From assembly GCF_001267405.1 (NCBI RefSeq), contig NZ_CP012369.1, forward strand, positions 274,001 through 338,000: 64,000 nt of DNA. The letters are read 5' to 3'. Made by a program: the position numbers and the translations under genes. The notes beneath the pieces are model-generated. The model searched no databases. It had not been told where the DNA came from and worked only from the letters and a program-made list of their open reading frames with translations. Positions 18,696 through 27,346 of the stretch are shown piece after piece. Position 1 is the first letter of the stretch. Each line of letters begins with the position of its first letter. Source of the stretch: Moorella thermoacetica (lineage in GTDB: Bacteria > Bacillota > DSM-521 > Neomoorellales > Neomoorellaceae).

Positions 18696-19244
18696 ATGTT
18701 ACAACTGAAATTATATGGCTTGGGAGGGCAGGGAGTAGTAACTGCGGCCAAAGTTCTGGCATCAGCTATCGCTATTCAGGAAGGCAGGTATGCTCAAGCC
18801 GTTCCTGCCTACGGTCACGAGCGGCGGGGAGCCCCTGTATATGCTGATTTGATAGTTGATGATGAACCTATTTTGGTCAAATCATTTGTTTATCAACCGG
18901 ATTATGTATTGATATTTGATCTTGCAGTCATCGAGAAAGGGGTCAATGTAACTGAGGGGGCCCATAAGAATACCTGTTTTGTAGCTAATAGCGATAAAGC
19001 GCCGATTGAATATCCTTTTAGCCAGGGTTTCGGTCCTGTTTACTACGCTGATGCTACGAAAATAGCCTTGGAGGTTCTGAACATAGAGATTCCCAATTCC
19101 GCAATGTTGGGGGCCTTTGCCGCTACAGGTGTAGTCAAAATTGATTCAGTTTGTGCAGCCCTCCAAGAGTTTTTCCAGGGAAAGGCAGGGGATAAGAATG
19201 TTGAAGCAGCTAGAAGGTGTTACACCTCAATCCAGCGACTATAA
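18696..19244 (+). CDS. 2-oxoacid:ferredoxin oxidoreductase, gamma subunit
   Basis: 182 residues. The N-terminal LYGLGGQGVVTAAKVLA and QAVPAYGHERRGAPVYADL are hallmarks of the gamma subunit (POR/KOR superfamily), which takes part in CoA handling in enzymes that oxidatively decarboxylate 2-oxoacids to acyl-CoA with ferredoxin as acceptor. ATG 18696 follows AAAGGAGG; the reading from 18651 is rejected. First gene of the operon gamma-delta-alpha-beta. The 2-oxoacid used cannot be told from this subunit. Confidence 0.92.
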   Translation: MLQLKLYGLGGQGVVTAAKVLASAIAIQEGRYAQAVPAYGHERRGAPVYADLIVDDEPILVKSFVYQPDYVLIFDLAVIEKGVNVTEGAHKNTCFVANSDKAPIEYPFSQGFGPVYYADATKIALEVLNIEIPNSAMLGAFAATGVVKIDSVCAALQEFFQGKAGDKNVEAARRCYTSIQRL

Positions 19245-19518
19245 AAAGGTGAAATACCTATATGGCCCTGTAGCCATTGCATTCGCCAGTACGAAAACTG
19301 GGTCGTGGCGCATTATGCGTCCGGAAGTCGACCATAATCAATGTACCCGCTGTGGAACGTGTGCTAAGTACTGTCCCTTGGACATAATTGACGTGGATAA
19401 AGAAAGCAAAGTTCAGAGTGTCACGATGAATCTTGATTATTGTAAGGGTTGTGGTATTTGCGCCAATGTTTGCCCCAGGAAATGTATCAAAATGGTCTCC
19501 GAAAGGGGAGAACGATAA
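19198..19518 (+). CDS. 2-oxoacid:ferredoxin oxidoreductase, delta (ferredoxin) subunit
   Basis: 106 residues with two 4Fe-4S motifs: CTRCGTCAKYCP and CKGCGICANVCP. It passes electrons from the thiamine-bound intermediate to external ferredoxin. ATG 19198 overlaps the gamma gene by 47 bp, with AGGGG upstream. The separate delta subunit is the archaeal-type four-subunit layout, unlike the fused single-chain PFOR of many bacteria. Confidence 0.92.
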   Translation: MLKQLEGVTPQSSDYKKVKYLYGPVAIAFASTKTGSWRIMRPEVDHNQCTRCGTCAKYCPLDIIDVDKESKVQSVTMNLDYCKGCGICANVCPRKCIKMVSERGER

Positions 19519-20736
19519 ATGGCGACCAGAAAACTGTTAGATGGGAACGGCGCAGCAGCTGAGGCCATGCGCATGGCGAGGGTTCAGGTTATATCTGCAT
19601 ATCCTATCACACCCCAGAGCCCTATTGCGGAAAAATTGGCAGAGTATGTTGCTAATGGAACGTTAAAAGCCAAGTATGTACGGGTGGAATCTGAGCACAC
19701 AGCTATGTCGGTGGCAATTGGAGCCCAGCTAACAGGGGTTCGAGCTTGCACGGCAACCTCATCTGTTGGCCTGGCTTTAATGCATGAGATGCTCGGAGTG
19801 GCTTCGGGTTGTCGGGTACCCATTGTGATGGCGGTGATTAATCGCTCTTTAGTAAGTCCATGGAGCCTTTGGTGCGACCATCAAGATAGCATGGCCGAAA
19901 GGGATTCAGGGTGGATTCAATTATATGTAGAAAACCCTCAAGAAGTCCTCGATACCATGTTTATGGCCTACCGGCTGGCGGAAGACCCCAGGGTATTGCT
20001 TCCAGTTATGGTATGTTTGGACGGGTTTTTCCTATCTCATACGCCTGCAGCGTTGATAGTACCGGATCAAGAAACAGTTGACTCCTTCCTACCGCCATAC
20101 CGGCCTTCTAATCTATATCTAGATCCTGATGATCCTATGTTTATAAATGACTTGACCCCATCTTCTGATTTTACGGAGATGCGGTACCAGCAGAAGCAAG
20201 CCTTTGATCAAGTTTTACAGGTATTACCGGAGATCCAGGATGAGTTTGCCCGTGTATTTGGTCGGCAATATTCAATGGTAGAGGCTTATCGTTGCGAGGA
20301 TGCTGAAGTAGTACTGGTAACCCTGGGGTCAATGTCGGGAACGGCAAAGTATGTGGTCAATGAACTCCGGAAAAAGGGGCAAAAAGTCGGCGTGCTTAAA
20401 ATCATCTGCTTCCGTCCGTTTCCAGCCAAACTTATACGGGAAGCATTAAAGCATGTACCAGTTGTAGGTGTTATGGATCGGAGTGCTGGGCTGGGGGCGG
20501 AAGGTGGTCCGGTGTGGACTGAGATTAGCGCAGCCTTAGGTTGCTTGCGTCAAGGGCCTCAAGTAATTAGTTTTATAGGCGGGCTTGGCGGCCGTGACCT
20601 GGCTCCTCACATTATGGAAAAAGCTTTTGAAGAATTACTGGCAATTAAGCGGGGGATAAAAACTTATCAAGGCAGCTGCTGGATTGATGTTCGAGATGAT
20701 GCATTGAGACTGCGGGAGGTGTCACAAGGTGTATGA
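19519..20736 (+). CDS. 2-oxoacid:ferredoxin oxidoreductase, alpha subunit
   Basis: 405 residues. YPITPQSPIAEKLAEYVANG near residue 30, RVESEHTAMSVAIGA and ATSSVGLALMHEMLG are the alpha-subunit pyrimidine-binding and substrate regions. It starts in the base following the delta stop (TAAATG). The subunit type resembles pyruvate/2-oxoacid oxidoreductases, but the match does not fix the substrate; neighbours (ADP-forming CoA ligase, aryl-acid decarboxylase) leave pyruvate, branched-chain or aryl 2-oxoacids open. Confidence 0.93.
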   Translation: MATRKLLDGNGAAAEAMRMARVQVISAYPITPQSPIAEKLAEYVANGTLKAKYVRVESEHTAMSVAIGAQLTGVRACTATSSVGLALMHEMLGVASGCRVPIVMAVINRSLVSPWSLWCDHQDSMAERDSGWIQLYVENPQEVLDTMFMAYRLAEDPRVLLPVMVCLDGFFLSHTPAALIVPDQETVDSFLPPYRPSNLYLDPDDPMFINDLTPSSDFTEMRYQQKQAFDQVLQVLPEIQDEFARVFGRQYSMVEAYRCEDAEVVLVTLGSMSGTAKYVVNELRKKGQKVGVLKIICFRPFPAKLIREALKHVPVVGVMDRSAGLGAEGGPVWTEISAALGCLRQGPQVISFIGGLGGRDLAPHIMEKAFEELLAIKRGIKTYQGSCWIDVRDDALRLREVSQGV

Positions 20737-21604
20737 AATGAGAACCGAGGCAAAAGGCTTGGTAGCTCACGGTGTAAGTACATGCCATGGTTGCGGTATG
20801 GAATTGGCAGTTAGAAACATCTTGGATGTACTGGGGCCGCGTACAATTATTGTTATACCTCCGGGGTGCGCTGCTCTTTTTTCCGGGTTCGGTAGTGAAA
20901 CGGCTCTAAAGATTGCCGGTATTCAAGGTAACCTTGAAAACAGTGCTGCAATTGCTGCAGGAATAAGAGCCGGTCTTGAAATGCAGGGCAAAGACGATGT
21001 TACGGTCCTGGCTTTGGCCGGTGATGGTGCTACTGTTGATATAGGCATACAATCTCTTTCGGGAGCCATGGAACGTGGGGATCGTATCCTATATGTCTGT
21101 TATGATAACGAGGCTTATATGAATACAGGCATTCAGGCCAGTGGCTCTACCCCCATGCAAGCCTGGACTACCACTACTCCGGCTAAAAAGCATGTATATA
21201 GAAAGGATATGCTTCAAATTGCCAGGGCGCACAGGATCCCCTATGTGGCCAGCGCTTCCATAGGCTATATCGAAGATCTTCGCAAAAAGATTGCCCGGGC
21301 TAGAGACGCAGGAGGGCCAGCTTATGTACATTTACAGACACCCTGCCCTACCGGATGGGGCTATGACCCTGCAAGAACTATTGAAGTAGCACGCCTGGCG
21401 GTACAGACCAGATGCTGGCCGCTGTACGAAATTATTGAAGGTCGTATAAATATTACCGTCAAAGTGAATAAACCCCGACCGGTAGAGGATTATCTTGTTT
21501 TACAGCGCCGGTTTAGAGGGATAGGCGCAGAAGAAGTTGAGCGCATACAAAGAGTTGTTGATGAGGAGTACACGGAGCTTTTGGAAAGGGTGGAGGAAGA
21601 GTGA
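20729..21604 (+). CDS. 2-oxoacid:ferredoxin oxidoreductase, beta (thiamine pyrophosphate) subunit
   Basis: 291 residues. CHGCGMELAVRN near residue 19, ALAGDGATVDIGIQSLSGAMERGDRILYVCYDNEAYMNTG (the GDG...N TPP/Mg motif), and PCPTGWGY. GTG 20729 overlaps the alpha stop by eight bases; ATG 20738 is an alternative. With the other three subunits it forms a complete enzyme. Confidence 0.93.
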   Translation: MYEMRTEAKGLVAHGVSTCHGCGMELAVRNILDVLGPRTIIVIPPGCAALFSGFGSETALKIAGIQGNLENSAAIAAGIRAGLEMQGKDDVTVLALAGDGATVDIGIQSLSGAMERGDRILYVCYDNEAYMNTGIQASGSTPMQAWTTTTPAKKHVYRKDMLQIARAHRIPYVASASIGYIEDLRKKIARARDAGGPAYVHLQTPCPTGWGYDPARTIEVARLAVQTRCWPLYEIIEGRINITVKVNKPRPVEDYLVLQRRFRGIGAEEVERIQRVVDEEYTELLERVEEE

Positions 21605-23724
21605 ACGCAGAATCTCTACAGCCCATTTTTTATCCCAGATCTGTGGCCATAGTTGGCGCCTCTAATAATCCTGATAAAGCATCTCACCAGTTTTTGAAAA
21701 CACTAATAGAAGAGCGATTTACAGGAGACATTTTTCCGGTTAATCCTCGTGAGACAAAGGTTTTAGGGCTTGATTGTTATCCTTCACTCAAAGACGTATC
21801 TGGATATGTCGAACTGGTAGTTATTGCTATACCTGCGCCGGGTGTACCGGAAGTAATGCGTCAGGCAGCGGAGCGGGGAGATGTTAAAGGGGCGATTATC
21901 GTATCTGCAGGATTTGCCGAGACAGCGATCCCGGAACGAGTAAAGCTTGAAAAAGAGGTAGTGGCTATTGCCAGGAGTGCTGGAATCCGCGTCATAGGTC
22001 CAAATTGCAATGGCGTTATCAACACCGAAAACAGGTTAAGCACAAGCTTTGCCCCGGGCCTGCAGATGATTCCTGGTAATATTGGCTTCTTTACGCAGAG
22101 TGGTGCCACTGGCGGTTCTATCCTGATGTTGACGGCAGCTCAGCCCAAACCCCTGGGTTTCAGCAAGTGGGCCCATGTGGGGAATATGTGTGATGTCACT
22201 AACCTGGAGATTCTAGAGTATTACGCAAGCGATCCTTCAGTAAAGGTAATTGCCGGTTATATGGAAGGAGTACGGGACGGACGGGAATTGATGCGCCTGG
22301 CCGAGAAGATCACTAGGAAAAAACCATTACTTGTATTAAAGGTCGGGCGGACTGAAGTTGGCTCAAGGGCTACTTTGTCTCATACAGGTACCCTGGCGGG
22401 ATCGGATAAGATCTATGATGCGGCTTTTACCCAGAGCGGCATAGTAAGGGTCGATAAGTTAGAAGAATTGGTAGATAGCGCAAAGGTGCTGGTAATGGCA
22501 CCTCCACCGCGTGGCAACAGGGTATGTATTCTGACTGAAGCAGGCGGCCTGGGCATTATAGCCATGGATGAAGTAGGAAGCGATCCGGCGGTTCGCTTGG
22601 CGTCTCTAACTCCGGAGACGCAAAAAGCCTTGGCCGAGGTGCTGCCTCCCATGGCTATGATCTGCAAGCCCAACGGTTATATTGATATGACGGCCGCAGC
22701 CATGGAACGAGAACATGCTGAAGCCTTACGACTGGTACTAGAAGATCCTAACGTTGACGCAGTGCTTTTGATAGGCCTGCCACCTACTTTTCTCCCAGCG
22801 GAACGCGTAGCTCAGGCCATTGCCGCGGTAGCTAAGAAATATGATAAACCGGTCCTTGTATGCTTTATGACTGGTAAAGCTATGGAAGATGGCCGTAGAT
22901 ACCTGGAGGAGAGGGGTATACCGACTTTCGATACACCCGACCGCGCTGCCAGGGCACTTATCAACCTTATTAAAGCTGGTAACAGGTTAAATACCGGCAA
23001 TAGCAACCTATCGGCGGTGGAGAAGCAGGGGTATACACCCCACCCCCTGGTTACCCAGGCCAGCCGTGAAGGACGAAACCTGCTGGAGCCGGAGGCAATA
23101 GAAGTATTGCGTGATTACGGCATCAAGATGCAGCCGGGACGTATCACCCACAGCAGGGAAGAGGCAGTAAGGTGTGCTCAAGAAATAGGTTATCCGGTAG
23201 TCCTTAAAATAGTGTCGCCGCAAATTGTTCATAAGAGCGATTATGGCGGTGTTAAGTTAAATCTGCAAACAGCTGAAGAGGTTGGCAGGGCTTATGAAGA
23301 GTTAATCGCTAGCGTGCAAGCCAAAGCTCCCACGGCTGAAATCAAAGGGGTCCTGGTAACGCCCTTCGTCAGTGGTGGTACGGAGGTTATCATCGGTGTA
23401 CTTCGTGACAACCAGTTCGGCCCGGTAGTGATGTTTGGACTGGGAGGCATCTTCGTAGAGGTCTTCAAGGATGTAAGCTTCCGGGTAGCTCCTTTCAGCC
23501 GGGAAGAGGCTCTGAGTATGATTGCTGAGACCAAGGCTTATACACTGCTTAAAGGAATAAGAGGTGGACAACCGAAAGACATAACGGCCCTAGCCGATCT
23601 CCTGGTGAAAATAGGAGAGCTGGCCATATCTAACCCGCAAGTAAAGGAAATGGATCTGAATCCGGTAGCGGTATTAGAAGAAGGTTTTGCTGTACTTGAC
23701 GTTCGAATGATCATAAAAGGCTAG
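21601..23724 (+). CDS. ADP-forming acyl-CoA synthetase (acetate-CoA ligase family)
   Basis: 707 residues, the fused alpha-beta form. CoA-binding Rossmann domain at residues 1-130 (SVAIVGASNNPDKASHQFL), succinyl-CoA-ligase-like domains (GNIGFFTQSGATGGS, VLKVGRTEVGSRATLSHTGTLAGSD with the phosphohistidine), and a C-terminal ATP-grasp domain (about 485-707; GYPVVLKIVSPQIVHKSDYGGV). It makes ATP from acyl-CoA, ADP and phosphate. GTG 21601 overlaps the beta stop (GTGA), so coupling is tight: 2-oxoacid to acyl-CoA with reduced ferredoxin, then acid plus ATP. Confidence 0.92.
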   Translation: MNAESLQPIFYPRSVAIVGASNNPDKASHQFLKTLIEERFTGDIFPVNPRETKVLGLDCYPSLKDVSGYVELVVIAIPAPGVPEVMRQAAERGDVKGAIIVSAGFAETAIPERVKLEKEVVAIARSAGIRVIGPNCNGVINTENRLSTSFAPGLQMIPGNIGFFTQSGATGGSILMLTAAQPKPLGFSKWAHVGNMCDVTNLEILEYYASDPSVKVIAGYMEGVRDGRELMRLAEKITRKKPLLVLKVGRTEVGSRATLSHTGTLAGSDKIYDAAFTQSGIVRVDKLEELVDSAKVLVMAPPPRGNRVCILTEAGGLGIIAMDEVGSDPAVRLASLTPETQKALAEVLPPMAMICKPNGYIDMTAAAMEREHAEALRLVLEDPNVDAVLLIGLPPTFLPAERVAQAIAAVAKKYDKPVLVCFMTGKAMEDGRRYLEERGIPTFDTPDRAARALINLIKAGNRLNTGNSNLSAVEKQGYTPHPLVTQASREGRNLLEPEAIEVLRDYGIKMQPGRITHSREEAVRCAQEIGYPVVLKIVSPQIVHKSDYGGVKLNLQTAEEVGRAYEELIASVQAKAPTAEIKGVLVTPFVSGGTEVIIGVLRDNQFGPVVMFGLGGIFVEVFKDVSFRVAPFSREEALSMIAETKAYTLLKGIRGGQPKDITALADLLVKIGELAISNPQVKEMDLNPVAVLEEGFAVLDVRMIIKG

Positions 23725-23736
23725 GTGATTCCTTCG

Positions 23737-25167
23737 ATGCCGTATGCTGATCTGCGTCAATTTCTAGAGCGCTTGGAAGCTGAAGGACAACTCGTCAGGG
23801 TAAAAGAACCGGTTCAGGCTGAACCAGACTTAAGCTCTATTGGAAGGGCAGCAGCTAATTTAGAACAGGCACCAGCAGTACTAGTGGAAAACATTAAAGG
23901 TTATTACCAGAAAGTTGCTTTGAACGTGCATGGTTCCTGGGCCAACCATGCCCTCATGTTCGAGCTACCCAAAGATATGCCGGTAAAAGAACAGTTTATG
24001 GAAATTAGCCGCCGATGGGATAATTTTCCTGTTCCTGTAAGACGGGTGTCCAGCTCCCCGGTTAAGGAGATAAAGCATCACGAACAGATAAACCTGTTTG
24101 AACTTATGCCTCTATTCAGGGTAAACAAGTTCGATGGGGGCTTCTACCTCTCCAAAGCGGCAGTGGTTAGCCGCGATCCCGAGGATCAAGATAACTTTCA
24201 CAAGCAGAATGTTGGCATTTACCGTATCCAGGTAAAAGGTAAAGATCTTCTCGGAATTCAAGTACTCCCCTTCCACGATATTGCTATCCACTTACGCAAG
24301 GCAGAGGAGCGCAATCAGCCATTGCCAGTTGCTATTGCTGTAGGCAATGATCCGGTACTGACTTTCGTTGCCAGCACGCCAATGGCCTATGAAGAGTCAG
24401 AATACGAAATGGCCGGGGCCTTGCGCGGTGAACCATTTGAAGTTATTAAGGCAGAAACGTCTAACCTTGATGTCCCGGCAGGAGCAGAACTTATCCTGGA
24501 AGGCGAAATTCTTCCCCGCCGTCGTAGTCCGGAAGGACCGTTTGGCGAATTTCCTGGAAGCTACTCGGGCGTTAGAATGCAAGCGGAAGTAAAGATTCAT
24601 ACGGTTACCCACCGGGTGGACCCGATTTTCGAGAACCTGTATCTTGGTGTACCTTGGACGGAAATAGATTATCTTCAGGCACTGAACACCAGCATTCCTC
24701 TATATAAACAAATTAAAGCCTCAATGCCTGAGGTAGTAGCAGTAAATGCTATGTATACGCACGGTATAGGGGTGATTATTTCTACCAACTGCCGTTTTGG
24801 CGGGTACGGTAAAGCAGTAGCAATACGGCTACTGTCCACCCCCCACGGCATGCCCTATTCCAAAATTATCATTGTGGTAGATGACTTTGTCGATCCCTTT
24901 AATTTAGAGCAGGTCATGTGGGCATTGACAACCAAGGTGCGCCCTGATAAAGACGTAATACTGATTCATAATGCTCCTGGTATGCCGCTGGATCCTTCAT
25001 CCGATCCACCAGGAATGCATACAAAATTGATTATTGATGCTACTACTCCGGTACCGCCAGACGTTGTGAGCAGGGAGGTGGAGTTAGTAGATACCCCTGC
25101 TAAGACGGCTTTGTGGGAAAAGATACTTAAAGAACTCCATCGAAATAAAAAAGGAGGGAGCATGTAA
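23737..25167 (+). CDS. UbiD family decarboxylase
   Basis: Prenylated-FMN-dependent decarboxylase of aromatic or unsaturated acids. 476 residues with LRQFLERLEAEGQLVRV at the start, VGIYRIQVKGKDLLGIQ, the EGPFGEFPGSYSG segment with the catalytic Glu-Arg-Glu region, and NCRFGGYGKA. ATG 23737 gives the usual MPYADLR; an in-frame GTG at 23725 is possible. The next gene is the small BsdD-like subunit, so this is likely the large subunit of a reversible hydroxyaryl-acid decarboxylase. The UbiX-type flavin prenyltransferase that makes the cofactor is not in the window. Confidence 0.9.
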   Translation: MPYADLRQFLERLEAEGQLVRVKEPVQAEPDLSSIGRAAANLEQAPAVLVENIKGYYQKVALNVHGSWANHALMFELPKDMPVKEQFMEISRRWDNFPVPVRRVSSSPVKEIKHHEQINLFELMPLFRVNKFDGGFYLSKAAVVSRDPEDQDNFHKQNVGIYRIQVKGKDLLGIQVLPFHDIAIHLRKAEERNQPLPVAIAVGNDPVLTFVASTPMAYEESEYEMAGALRGEPFEVIKAETSNLDVPAGAELILEGEILPRRRSPEGPFGEFPGSYSGVRMQAEVKIHTVTHRVDPIFENLYLGVPWTEIDYLQALNTSIPLYKQIKASMPEVVAVNAMYTHGIGVIISTNCRFGGYGKAVAIRLLSTPHGMPYSKIIIVVDDFVDPFNLEQVMWALTTKVRPDKDVILIHNAPGMPLDPSSDPPGMHTKLIIDATTPVPPDVVSREVELVDTPAKTALWEKILKELHRNKKGGSM

Positions 25168-25394
25168 TGATCTGTCCCCGCTGCGATCAGGATACCGCGG
25201 AAAAGCTGGTGGATTCTCCCAGGGGTCAGGAATGGTCCGTTTACCTTTGCCACACCTGTTATTTCTCCTGGCGTTCCACGGAAGATGAGAGTATTACCGA
25301 TCCCCGTTTTTATTCAACTAAGTTCAAATTGTCTCCGGATAGTTTTGAGAAAATGCTTTGTATACCACCCGTTCCGCCCCTTAAATCTACTTGA
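25167..25394 (+). CDS. Hydroxyaryl-acid decarboxylase small subunit (BsdD/VdcD-like)
   Basis: 75 residues: CPRCDQDTAEKLVDSPRGQEW, then YLCHTCYFSWRSTEDESIT, a two-CxxC zinc-ribbon with the SWRS-ESIT block typical of subunit D of the BsdBCD vanillate/4-hydroxybenzoate decarboxylases. It overlaps the UbiD stop by one base (TAATG). Its presence points to phenolic acids rather than ubiquinone precursors as substrate of the neighbouring UbiD enzyme. Confidence 0.88.
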   Translation: MICPRCDQDTAEKLVDSPRGQEWSVYLCHTCYFSWRSTEDESITDPRFYSTKFKLSPDSFEKMLCIPPVPPLKST

Positions 25395-25450
25395 GAAGTT
25401 AATGTCAACAGCCGGGTACTATTGTGTTAGTGCAAGTGGAGGTGATAAAA

Positions 25451-25486
25451 GTGACCCGTGACCCACCTTTTCCAATTGAAGATTAG
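25451..25486 (+). other. 11-codon micro-ORF behind a strong ribosome site
   Basis: GTGGAGGTGATAAAA, an almost ideal Shine-Dalgarno, is followed by a GTG codon and an 11-codon frame (MTRDPPFPIED) ending in TAG. It lies between the BsdD-like gene and the transporter. It may be a leader peptide or the stub of a deleted gene. Confidence 0.3.
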
Positions 25487-25564
25487 TCTGGCTGGTTCTT
25501 ATAACCGCCTGGGACCACAAATAAATAAGCAACCCTGATTAGACGGGTAGGAGGAGCAATAAAA

Positions 25565-26977
25565 ATGGACGCGAAAAATACAGCTGCTGGCTCGTACGGC
25601 AAAGTGTTAGCAGGTCTGTTAGCTATTATTGTCTACATTATACTGACAAATTTACCCACTCCTGCGAATTTGCCGCCCCAAGGCCAAAAAGCCCTGGCCT
25701 TTATGGTCGCTGTCGTGATCGTCTGGGTTTTTGAAGTCATTCCTATCGGTATTTCCGCAGCTCTGTTCTTAATGATTATGGATATACTAAAGGTCTTCCC
25801 TATGAAGGATGCCATGGCGAATTTTGCTACTACCACTCTTTTCTTTATCTTATCAGCGTTTATTATAGCCATAACTTTCATCAATACTGGGCTTGGGAAC
25901 CGCGTTTCGTTAATGGTGAGCGCTATCTTTGGGCAGAAAACTGATAGAGTCCTGCTGAGCTTTATGTTACCTACAGCTATTATTTCTAGCGTACTAGCGG
26001 ACATTCCCACAGCTGTGATTTTTTCGAGTATAGCATATCCTCTTCTACAGAAAAATGGCTGCCTTCCGGGGAAGTCAAATTTTGGCAAGGCCTTGATGTT
26101 GGGGATTCCTATTGCCGCAGCTATTGGCGGTATTGCTACCCCTGCGGGTAGTGGTCTCAATATCATGTCTATTTCACTCCTCAAGAACACGGCCGGCGTC
26201 GAGATTAATTTTTTACAATGGGCGCTTATCGGATTTCCTATGGCAATCTTACTCACCCTGGCAGCCTGGTATATTGTGCTAAAATTTTATCCGCCCGAAT
26301 TTGACCACGTACGGGGATTGGAAGATATCGCGAAAGCCAGACAGGATCTTGGCCCTCTCACGGTCAACGAGAAAAAATTCATAGCCATCTTCTCCGTCAC
26401 GTTGGTCTTGTGGTTTACTCAGCCATGGAATCATATCGATCCCTCGGTAGTTGCTATTATCACGGCTTCCTCATTTTTCCTGCCGGGAGTCAAATTAGCA
26501 ACCTGGGATGATGTCAAAGGAAAATTGAGCTGGGATGTTTTACTCCTACTAGGGACTGCCAACAGTCTGGCCATGGCGATTTGGCAGCTCAAGGGAGCTG
26601 CTTGGCTGGCCAACACGGTCCTGGGTGGATTGGCTGGTGTCGGCCTCCTGATAGTATTGTTCGCCGTTACAGCTTTCGGCATCTTCTCCCACTTAATTAT
26701 ACCTGTAGGTGGTGCCGTAGTGGCTGTAGCCATTCCGGTACTCGCAGTACTGGCTAAAAATACCGGGATCAATCCTGCCCTGCTAGTTATTCCAATTGCG
26801 TATACTGCGTCTTGTGTATTTTTATTACCTCTGGATCCCATTCCGCTAACCACATATCATTACAAATATTGGAAATTTTGGGACATGATGAAACCAGGTT
26901 TCCTTATTTCCCTCGTCTGGTTGGTTTTAATGGTTATATTTATGTATATAGGACAGGGCGTTGGAATAATACGATAA
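25565..26977 (+). CDS. DASS/SLC13 family carboxylate:sodium symporter
   Basis: 470 residues with about 12 membrane helices. Motifs resemble the divalent anion:Na+ symporter family: ANFATTTLFFILSAFIIA, two substrate/sodium hairpins around AAAIGGIATPAGSGLN and LLLGTANSLAMAI, and FSHLIIPVGGAVVAVA. Substrates in the family are di- and tricarboxylates, sulfate or lactate-type acids; here an acid fed to the upstream decarboxylase/oxidoreductase genes is the plausible cargo (inference). AGGAGGAG precedes the ATG. Confidence 0.88.
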   Translation: MDAKNTAAGSYGKVLAGLLAIIVYIILTNLPTPANLPPQGQKALAFMVAVVIVWVFEVIPIGISAALFLMIMDILKVFPMKDAMANFATTTLFFILSAFIIAITFINTGLGNRVSLMVSAIFGQKTDRVLLSFMLPTAIISSVLADIPTAVIFSSIAYPLLQKNGCLPGKSNFGKALMLGIPIAAAIGGIATPAGSGLNIMSISLLKNTAGVEINFLQWALIGFPMAILLTLAAWYIVLKFYPPEFDHVRGLEDIAKARQDLGPLTVNEKKFIAIFSVTLVLWFTQPWNHIDPSVVAIITASSFFLPGVKLATWDDVKGKLSWDVLLLLGTANSLAMAIWQLKGAAWLANTVLGGLAGVGLLIVLFAVTAFGIFSHLIIPVGGAVVAVAIPVLAVLAKNTGINPALLVIPIAYTASCVFLLPLDPIPLTTYHYKYWKFWDMMKPGFLISLVWLVLMVIFMYIGQGVGIIR

Positions 26978-27346
26978 TTTTGCTAATATCTAAACATGGA
27001 GCGATACCAGGAGAAAGTTGAAAAAGCCAACTGCCAGATTATTTAAGATTGTTACTGCGTTGCCATAAATTGTACCGTCTGTTTAGGTAGAACAGTCATA
27101 CCTTCCGAGTGGCGGCCCCTCAGAACTGTCTTGACATGCTGGTGATAGCATTAATGCTTCAAACGAGGCGGCCGCCACCTCCAAGTGTTAACCCCTGCCA
27201 TGCGGCTTAGAAATATAAAGTTCCAATATAGAAACATAAAAGTCGAAAAGGAAGAAGTGAAGAACTGATCGTTTAAGTTTAGGTGACCGTAAGCCAGAAA
27301 TGAATTACAAAAAACTTTACGTGATAGACGAAAGGACGTGAGACAA
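26978..27346. other. Intergenic region with a long-armed inverted repeat
   Basis: About 370 bp with no gene seen. GTGGCGGCC (27109-27117) pairs perfectly with GGCCGCCAC (27170-27178) over a 52-base loop that contains TTGACA at 27131. The repeat could be the terminator of the transporter unit or a regulatory site for the chemoreceptor gene. Confidence 0.4.
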
